From positions 1-27,565 of IMG/VR virus record IMGVR_UViG_3300042914_001312: 27,565 nt of DNA; one strand, written 5' to 3'. The notes under the pieces are model-generated. The model ran no database searches, had not been told where the DNA came from, and saw nothing but the letters and a program-made list of their open reading frames with translations. The DNA is from a virus. The first letter of the stretch is position 1, and each line of letters opens with the position of its first letter. The position numbers and the translations under genes were made by a program. This document shows, in pieces, positions 22,807-27,565 of this stretch.

Positions 22807-25254
22807 TTAGTTGACTCTTATTGCTCTTAGATATGAACCACGAGGACTGAATGATATGGTCTGATTCAATGTGACTGCTGCAAGAGCAAGAGTCAAAGTA
22901 GTAGTGCTTCCAGCAACCACACTACAATATCCTTTGAAGATAGTTGGTGAGAGTGCATTCCTTGTGATGTCATTTGCAAGATATGGTGTGTTTGATGGAA
23001 ACAAAGTTCCACTCCCAAGTGATATGACTTGTCCATTTCGGAATTCTATTTCCGATTGACTACCTTGATAGACTCCATGAAAATTGAGGATTGAACCACT
23101 CCACAAGAATCCTACTCTTGCACCAGATGTTGGGTTGAATGATGCTTGAATTGCCCAACAGGCTTCAATGTAGTATGTTCTATCAGCAGTACCAGAAGGA
23201 AGACTGAGAGATAGATTGCAACTGGTTGCAGTAGTAGCATTGACTTGTACTGGAGCAACTGCTGTTCCTCTTGTGTTCAATGTAGGAATTGATAGACCAT
23301 TGATTTGAGTCTGGATGTTGCTGGTCACTCCATTGAGGAATCCAAATTCAGTATTGTCTATTGTTCCTCCTCCTATACTTGTCGCTGGAATACCAGTAGG
23401 AATATCAGAAGCAAGAAGTGAACCACCACCAGTCACCAATCCTTTTGCATCATATGTTATCTTGGTTGCAGTCTGTGGAGTGATGGGAGTATTTGAAGTC
23501 ACCTTTCCATTCAGTTGTGTTTGAATTGAACTACCGACTCCATCCAAAAAACCAAACTCAGTATTGCTCACTACACCAGTTCCAATTCTTATTGCATCTA
23601 TTCCAAAAGGAATATCCAATGCAGTTATCTGTCCACCAGAAATCACAAGTCCTTTTTCATCATAGACTACTTTGGTTGCAGTTCCCGAAAGGATTGGAGC
23701 ATTTGCATCAACTTTATTTGCATCCAATGTGTCAAGAGCATCAGTCACACTTGCTCCAGATACACCAGATGAATTTGCTACTATGTTGCTCTCCAAAGAT
23801 TGATTCCTCCAGAGTGAACCATCATAGCGTAGAACATCACCATCATTCTCTGATGTAATTCTAACACCATGCAGTTCATTCAGTTCATATCCATTCTGTA
23901 TCTGGATGACTACTCTTCCAAAGTTTGGATGACTCCTTGCAACATATCCAATGAACACACTATGTGCTGGTTCTGCTGGTGGAGTATTTGCTTGAACTTC
24001 TCCAGCAGTCTCACTCAACCAAAGAGTATCACCTTCATTGAAAGCAGATGTGTCCAAGTCATGAAGTGTACCATTGACTGCAATCTGTCCATCAGAATTG
24101 TCTCCAATATCGGCAATCACAAGACCAATTGTCTTTGATGATGTTGCTTCACTTGATGCATCTGCAAGAACTGCATTGGGTCTGTTCCCAGTTGCACCAG
24201 ATAGATAGACAACTTGTCCTTTGAGTAGTGTGCTTCCAGTTGAATTCCTCACCACTATCTGGATTCTCTCAGCACTATCTACCACACCATCTTCATCTGT
24301 ATCATAGACTGCTTTGGTCATGTCACCAATCACAGGAGGGAGTGCTGGTTTGTTCTTGATATAGTCTACTTGAGTATCATCTGTCTGATTCCAATCAGAT
24401 TGAACTTGAGTAGGTACATCAGCAATTGTGATGAATCCACTATCATTGGTCAATTCACTTGTGAGAGTCGGAATGGTTGGTGTGTTTATCAAGTCACCAT
24501 AGTCACCAGAGAATGCTACATCAGCAAGTGATGATGTGTCTGCTTTGAGATTGAGAGCAGATTGCAAGTCTATCTGGTCTGCAAGGATTCCTCCGATTGT
24601 TCCCCAGTTTGTTCCCAAGTCTCCTGTTGCATCAAACTTCACTCTCCCATCACCAAGGTCTGTGATAGTCATGTTTGCTCCTTGCACCAGATTCAAGATG
24701 GTCTGTATGTTGTTCTCAACATTGTTCACCTTCAAGATGAGTGATACTCCTCCTCCTCCTCCAGTTCCTCCACTACCACTACCACCAGCACTCCAGTCTG
24801 CTGGTATCTCACAAGCACTCCAATCCCAAGGGAATGTCATGGTCAATGATAGAGTCACTCCAGTCAACACATGAGTATACTCTTCCATGAATGGAGAGAT
24901 AGATGTTCCTTGCTCAAGTTCTACATCCTCACCAAAGATGATGCTCCCATTCTGAATCTCTGCAAGCAAGTCTTCAGCAAGTCTGATACAATCACTCAAT
25001 GATTCTCTCTGATATTCTGTCTTGTCTTCCTTGTCTCTTGGTAAGTCAGCAAAGATGATGTCAAAGGAGAAGGAGCGAGTTCCAGCAGAAGGATTCATTG
25101 AGACTGGTACTATGTGCATCCAAGGATACAGAGCATCCTTCATGATATCGGTGACATCAATCTGTCCATGTGAGAATCTCTTGATGAGATAGTGACCATC
25201 AGCAAATGCTTTGAATCTCTCTACTACTACATTGTATGATACTTGACTGAACAT
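22807..25254 (-). CDS. Tail-terminator-like domain fused to tail fibre, 815 aa
   Basis: Residues 1-155 (FSQVSYNVVVERFKAFADGH, DALYPWMHIVPVSMN, SFSFDIIFADL, then FPWDWSACEIPADW) resemble small tail-terminator or tail-completion proteins of Bacteroidetes phages, including the acidic LAEDLLAEIQNG helix. A Gly/Ser linker (GGSGSGGTGGGGG, about 160-172) joins a long fibre-like part. That part has N-V-E-N-N-I-Q-T-I-L coiled start, NTPTIPTLTSELTNDSGFIT, a repeat-poor beta region (IQIVVRNSTGSTLLKGQVVY), and two ~65-residue repeats at about 520-655 (YDxKGLVxxGG...NTEFGFLxGVxSxIQTQxNG). The C-terminal ~150 residues are a separate beta-rich domain, likely the receptor-binding tip. Confidence 0.75.
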   Translation of the reverse strand: MFSQVSYNVVVERFKAFADGHYLIKRFSHGQIDVTDIMKDALYPWMHIVPVSMNPSAGTRSFSFDIIFADLPRDKEDKTEYQRESLSDCIRLAEDLLAEIQNGSIIFGEDVELEQGTSISPFMEEYTHVLTGVTLSLTMTFPWDWSACEIPADWSAGGSGSGGTGGGGGVSLILKVNNVENNIQTILNLVQGANMTITDLGDGRVKFDATGDLGTNWGTIGGILADQIDLQSALNLKADTSSLADVAFSGDYGDLINTPTIPTLTSELTNDSGFITIADVPTQVQSDWNQTDDTQVDYIKNKPALPPVIGDMTKAVYDTDEDGVVDSAERIQIVVRNSTGSTLLKGQVVYLSGATGNRPNAVLADASSEATSSKTIGLVIADIGDNSDGQIAVNGTLHDLDTSAFNEGDTLWLSETAGEVQANTPPAEPAHSVFIGYVARSHPNFGRVVIQIQNGYELNELHGVRITSENDGDVLRYDGSLWRNQSLESNIVANSSGVSGASVTDALDTLDANKVDANAPILSGTATKVVYDEKGLVISGGQITALDIPFGIDAIRIGTGVVSNTEFGFLDGVGSSIQTQLNGKVTSNTPITPQTATKITYDAKGLVTGGGSLLASDIPTGIPATSIGGGTIDNTEFGFLNGVTSNIQTQINGLSIPTLNTRGTAVAPVQVNATTATSCNLSLSLPSGTADRTYYIEACWAIQASFNPTSGARVGFLWSGSILNFHGVYQGSQSEIEFRNGQVISLGSGTLFPSNTPYLANDITRNALSPTIFKGYCSVVAGSTTTLTLALAAVTLNQTISFSPRGSYLRAIRVN

Positions 25255-25260
25255 ATTTGT

Positions 25261-26018
25261 CTATCTGTATTGTTGTCTCATTTGTCTTCTTGTCTCTACT
25301 TGATAGTCTCTCATGTAGGATAGATGAGTGAATATCTCTCTTGCATCCTTGTCCAAGATTGCTTTGAACTTAGTGATGTCTCTATCTGCTACTGACTCTA
25401 TGATGTGATACCATCCCCATCTATCAAGTCCGCTTGGTGTGGAAAAGTCTCCATCATCATCATCCTCATTTGCTTGAGTGAACAGGCTTGAGAATTGAGT
25501 AGTGATTCTTTTTCGATAGTCGAAAAAAAAACCAATGCACCATTCACTCTGTCCATAGTCATCTGGTTGATGTACTCAATGTATGTTGGTATGGCATCAC
25601 CAGAGTATGGTTTCAATGTATAGAACTTTCCAACTTTCGCTTCAATTGGTCTGAAGAGGATTGCCATGAGTCTTGGTAGTTCCTTGAAGTTGACTCCTTC
25701 ACTTGTCCATACCTGTTGACTCAATGCATCCAAGTCCACAAACTCTCTGAATGAAAGAGCATTGATGTCTGGGATGAATCCTATGTGCATTCCTCCAGCA
25801 CCAAATGTCTGTTCATGTCTTGGTGTACCAACTTCACAAGCATCATAGAATGACTCATTGATGAAGTCAATTGTCTGGAAGAGCATGGACTCAACTTCTT
25901 CTCTTGACTTCCCAGTTGCAATCATTGCTTTGGTGATGTCTGTCTTTGCACACATGAAGTCCACATACTGCTTCAATGTGATACTATTGTAGTTCTTTGG
26001 GAGTGATACTTCCATCAT
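25261..26018 (-). CDS. Tail assembly chaperone, -1 frameshift product, 252 aa (inferred)
   Basis: If reading slips back one base at the T9 run (25531-25523), the first 165 residues continue into a second frame of 87 codons. This adds FDYRKRITTQFSSLFTQ, an acidic NEDDDDGD, then SGLDRWGWYHIIESVADRDI, KFKAILDKDAREIFTHLSY and a basic end at TAG 25261, six bases before the fibre-fusion ATG. The extension looks far more protein-like than the zero-frame end, and its WGWYHIIESVADRDITKF part matches C-termini I associate with Bacteroidetes phage tail proteins. This arrangement parallels lambda G/GT, whose chaperones are made by a -1 shift. A sequencing error in the homopolymer would also give one long gene; either way this 3' part is coding. 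Confidence 0.75.
25398..26018 (-). CDS. Tail assembly chaperone-like protein, zero-frame form, 206 aa
   Basis: Begins MMEVSLPKNYNSITLKQYVD. The N-terminal ~165 residues (TKAMIATGKSREEVESMLFQ, FIPDINALSFREFVDLDALS, ELPRLMAILFRPI) match small proteins placed before tail genes in Bacteroidetes phages and probably chaperone the tape measure or tail proteins. After the T9 run the zero frame gives STIEKESLLNSQACSLKQMR, four Met in a row and a polar end, which looks like out-of-frame sequence. The start overlaps the stop of the terminase small subunit candidate as ATGA. It is the short-form partner of the frameshifted product. Confidence 0.7.
   Translation of the reverse strand: MMEVSLPKNYNSITLKQYVDFMCAKTDITKAMIATGKSREEVESMLFQTIDFINESFYDACEVGTPRHEQTFGAGGMHIGFIPDINALSFREFVDLDALSQQVWTSEGVNFKELPRLMAILFRPIEAKVGKFYTLKPYSGDAIPTYIEYINQMTMDRVNGALVFFSTIEKESLLNSQACSLKQMRMMMMETFPHQADLIDGDGITS
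25509..25533 (-). other. T9 slippery run overlapping an 8-bp hairpin
   Basis: On the coding strand GG is followed by nine T residues (25531-25523). An 8-bp stem, TTTTTCGA and TCGAAAAA with a CTA loop (25527-25509), shares five of the T residues. The codons are GTT TTT TTT TCG in frame and TTC GAC after a -1 shift. The hairpin may stimulate slippage or simply favour polymerase stuttering. Confidence 0.65.
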
Positions 26019-26410
26019 ATGTTCCCAGCAATTTGAATGATTGGTCTTCCTTCTTCTCCTGTGATTTCTTGTCGCTCAACATATCCTCTCTTCTTTCCTT
26101 TGGTCTTCAGATAGAAGATGGTTGCAGCAGTATTTGGTGCATCCTTTATCTTCATGACTCTACCATTGTTTGCAAGAACTTCCTTCTCTGCTCCATCAAT
26201 TAGTTCAAAGAGTTTCTTCTCTGCAAAGTCAATTGCAAGGTCTGTGATTTCTTGAACTGCAAAAGCATACTCCTCATCTTCCTTCATCCATGTGTGGTGA
26301 GTCCTTGAACTGATTCCACATATCTTGACTGCTTGAGTCACTATCCCCATTGTCTGAGAAAGAGCATTTATCATTGCTTGCTTCCTGTCTTGGTTTTGAT
26401 TTGCTTCCAT
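26015..26410 (-). CDS. terS: Terminase small subunit-like protein, 131 aa
   Basis: Begins MEANQNQDRKQAMINALSQT. The N-terminal helix-turn-helix (GIVTQAVKICGISSRTHHTWMKEDEEY, residues about 22-48, with SSRTHHTWMK as recognition part) is the phBC6A51-like form seen in small terminase subunits. It is followed by a helical oligomerisation region (AIDFAEKKLFELIDGAE) and TAATIFYLKTKGKKRGYVER, a frequent signature in this family. It would recognise the packaging start and recruit the large subunit, which is not in the window. Its start codon lies within a set of 11-bp phased repeats that it may bind. It ends in an ATGA overlap with the chaperone gene. Confidence 0.8.
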   Translation of the reverse strand: MEANQNQDRKQAMINALSQTMGIVTQAVKICGISSRTHHTWMKEDEEYAFAVQEITDLAIDFAEKKLFELIDGAEKEVLANNGRVMKIKDAPNTAATIFYLKTKGKKRGYVERQEITGEEGRPIIQIAGNI

Positions 26411-26464
26411 TTCGCTATTGTTTTGCTTCTGTTTTGCTTCTACTTTGCTTCACTTTTGCTTGTG
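26399..26464. repeat. Six 11-bp phased direct repeats at the terS start (possible packaging site)
   Basis: On the + strand six consecutive 11-bp units each carry TTGCTTC-like sequence, with the central GC at 26403, 26414, 26425, 26436, 26447 and 26458, exactly 11 apart. The minus-strand consensus is NNGAAGCAAAA. One unit (26410-26420) is degenerate. The array spans the end of the upstream small gene, the 29-base gap and the first codons of terS. Because 11 is not a multiple of 3, it does not encode a peptide repeat, which argues for a DNA-level role. Confidence 0.8.
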
Positions 26465-26592
26465 AATGATGTCTGACATATAGCAAGTCTTTGCTTCCCT
26501 TCTGGATATTCAGATATCATCTTGGAGTCACTCATACATCTTGCAATGAATTCAGTCTTCTCCTCATTTGGTGTTGGTGTAGGTATAGGCAT
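26440..26592 (-). CDS. Small protein, 50 aa
   Basis: Start taken as ATG 26592 (MPIPTPTPNEEKTEFIARCM), which forms a TGATG overlap with the stop of the upstream membrane protein. A more distal in-frame ATG at 26649 would overlap that gene by 58 bases. The segment EFIARCMSDSKMISEYPEGKQRLAICQTSF is a motif I know from the ends of various Bacteroidetes phage proteins (FxxRCM...EYP...QRxAICxxxF), with two conserved cysteines. It usually forms a small tail on larger structural proteins, so here it stands alone. Its role is unknown. The last codons lie in the 11-bp repeat array. Confidence 0.7.
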   Translation of the reverse strand: MPIPTPTPNEEKTEFIARCMSDSKMISEYPEGKQRLAICQTSFTSKSEAK

Positions 26593-26786
26593 CACTTGTG
26601 TTTGTTGGTCTGATTGATTGCATCCAGTACACCCAGCATGATGAAGCACAAAGCACCAGCAAGAATGACAAAGAATAGTAGTTCATTGCCGATATCACTT
26701 GTGTCCTTGTATCCATCCCAGACATTCTTCCCACACTTGATGGTATCTGGAATCATGATGGTAGTATGTATGATTGTGTCTCTCAC
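26592..26786 (-). CDS. Small one-span membrane protein, 64 aa
   Basis: Begins MRDTIIHTTIMIPDTIKCGK. A hydrophobic segment at about residues 36-54 (LLFFVILAGALCFIMLGVL) is a clear membrane span, followed by a short polar tail (DAINQTNKHK). There is no lipobox. It overlaps the upstream Cys-rich gene as ATGA and the downstream 50-residue gene as TGATG, so all three are coupled. Position before the packaging genes does not indicate a role. Confidence 0.7.
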   Translation of the reverse strand: MRDTIIHTTIMIPDTIKCGKNVWDGYKDTSDIGNELLFFVILAGALCFIMLGVLDAINQTNKHK

Positions 26787-27214
26787 TTTTCTATCTCATT
26801 CAGTTGTGCATTGATGGAAGCAATCAAGTCTTTGATACATCTTGGACAATTGGGAATGTGCTTCTTGCTCCCAGTCATCTTGTTGAACCATTCCTTCAAT
26901 AGTAGAATGTTTTCACTCTTGAGAATTCCCTTGCTTGGAAGTTCTTCCATGAACTTCTTCAGTTCCTCTGTCTGCTCATCAGAGAGTCTATACTTTCCCC
27001 ATTTCCCAATTGGACAGGATGTGAAGGTGAACTTGGTCTTCTCCTTGAGGAAGCATCCACAGAGTCTTGTCTTCCTTCTGTAGAAGGTGACTACATTCTC
27101 TTGTTCTATCTCTTCAATCTGTTCTGGAGTCAGAGCATTCCCAATGATAGGTCTTCCACAAGTTGGTTTTGTTCCATTCTGGTTGTAGAACTTACATTGT
27201 CTACATATTGTCAT
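26783..27214 (-). CDS. Cysteine-rich, probably zinc-binding protein, 143 aa
   Basis: Start taken as ATG 27214 (MTICRQCKFYNQNGTKPTCG), preceded by GGAAGG, rather than the upstream ATG at 27256. The first half holds CRQC, TCGRPIIGNALTPEQIEEIE, LCGCFLKEK and SCPIGKWGKY. At least six cysteines could form one or two zinc sites. The second half is helical (EQTEELKKFMEELPSKGILK) and ends in a CPRC pair (HIPNCPRCIKDL) and a helix. Similar small proteins occur near the packaging genes of Bacteroidetes phages. A nucleic-acid or protein-binding role is inferred. It overlaps the sigma-like gene by 14 bases. Confidence 0.7.
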   Translation of the reverse strand: MTICRQCKFYNQNGTKPTCGRPIIGNALTPEQIEEIEQENVVTFYRRKTRLCGCFLKEKTKFTFTSCPIGKWGKYRLSDEQTEELKKFMEELPSKGILKSENILLLKEWFNKMTGSKKHIPNCPRCIKDLIASINAQLNEIEK

Positions 27215-27565
27215 CCTTCCATCTTGGACTGACTTTGGTACATTTAGATTCCACATTCCTTTTGATTTTGTTGATTGCTTGCTCTACTAATTTGTACAAA
27301 TCTTTGACTGGTATTCCAGTCTCATCACTCACCTTCTGATATGAGAAGTCATCCAGCATATAGAGTCTCAAGATGACTGCATCTATCTGTGGCATCAGTT
27401 GAATGTATGCATCCAGATACTCATTGTCCAGTCTGCTTCCCATCCAAGGAGCATCCCTTTCCTCTTCATGCTTGATAGACATATCACTCCAACTTCTTGC
27501 ATATCTGGTGTACTTGATTGCAAAGGATGATGACTGATTGATTGCTCCTCTCCATAGTGCTTTGT
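27201..27565 (-). CDS. Sigma-region-4-like HTH protein, 5' end outside window (partial)
   Basis: The frame stays open from the right window edge through 120 residues to its stop. An internal Met at 27482 is probably not the start, since the sequence upstream (ALWRGAINQSSSFAIKYTRY) is also protein-like. Near the C-terminus DAVILRLYMLDDFSYQKVSDETGIPVKDLYKLV, then AINKIKRN, resembles a sigma region 4-type helix-turn-helix. Such small proteins in phage late regions often act as transcription regulators or DNA-packaging accessories. Its place upstream of the packaging and structural genes fits a late-gene activator, but that is inference. The N-terminal part cannot be seen. Confidence 0.65.
   Translation of the reverse strand, partial: KALWRGAINQSSSFAIKYTRYARSWSDMSIKHEEERDAPWMGSRLDNEYLDAYIQLMPQIDAVILRLYMLDDFSYQKVSDETGIPVKDLYKLVEQAINKIKRNVESKCTKVSPRWKDDNM

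Noticed and set aside
26593-26649. N-terminal extension of the 50-residue gene to ATG 26649, giving a Cys-rich start that looks like a lipoprotein or nested Rz1-like gene
   Set aside because: No hydrophobic signal segment precedes the cysteines, and the TGATG overlap at 26592 is a better start.

Overview
The window is a stretch of a tailed double-stranded DNA bacteriophage genome (class Caudoviricetes) with siphovirus-like tail genes; no sheath gene is seen. I infer a host in the Bacteroidetes (Bacteroidota), possibly Flavobacteriia-like. The reasons are promoter elements of the type TTG-N17-23-TAnnTTTG, A/T-rich leaders largely without Shine-Dalgarno sequences (starts often read ACACATG), low-to-moderate GC, and structural protein families I know from Bacteroidetes phages. 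No integrase, repressor, tRNA, CRISPR or insertion sequence is visible, so lifestyle is undetermined. All genes but one lie on the minus strand and are tightly packed, often with ATGA or TGATG overlaps. No gene-free stretch exceeds about 200 bases.

Layout from left to right (leftward transcription runs the other way). Bases 1-6555 are a replication/recombination module: a cut-off membrane protein, a winged-helix-like protein, small proteins, a NinG-like protein, a DnaB-type helicase, a DUF6291-like replication protein, a YqaJ-type exonuclease, a Rad52-like annealing protein and a run of small early proteins. A promoter near 6594-6623 reads leftward into it. Bases 6725-7542 hold the only rightward gene, an unrecognised 244-residue protein with its own promoter and terminator. 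Bases 7544-8411 are lysis genes (M15 peptidase, a small one-span membrane peptide, holin). Bases 8408-17177 carry the head genes, tail tube and tape measure: connector, portal fused to a MuF-like domain, a small structural protein, tail tube, capsid, scaffold, XkdF-like protease, tape measure and a hidden small membrane protein. Bases 17174-26018 carry tail proteins, a gp10-like completion protein, a tail-terminator-like/fibre fusion and a putative tail assembly chaperone. The right end holds a terminase small subunit candidate, three small proteins and a truncated sigma-like HTH protein. No terminase large subunit is visible; it probably lies outside the window.

The most interesting signals are: a T9 run in the chaperone gene where a -1 shift opens a new 87-codon reading frame that ends just before the next gene; an A10 run exactly at the portal/MuF junction where slippage in either direction terminates at once; six 11-bp repeats, one helical turn apart, over the start of the terminase small subunit gene; the lone rightward cassette; and a structural gene order that is nearly the mirror image of the usual order relative to transcription. 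Several short genes (36-59 codons) and two edge-truncated genes were found by hand translation.
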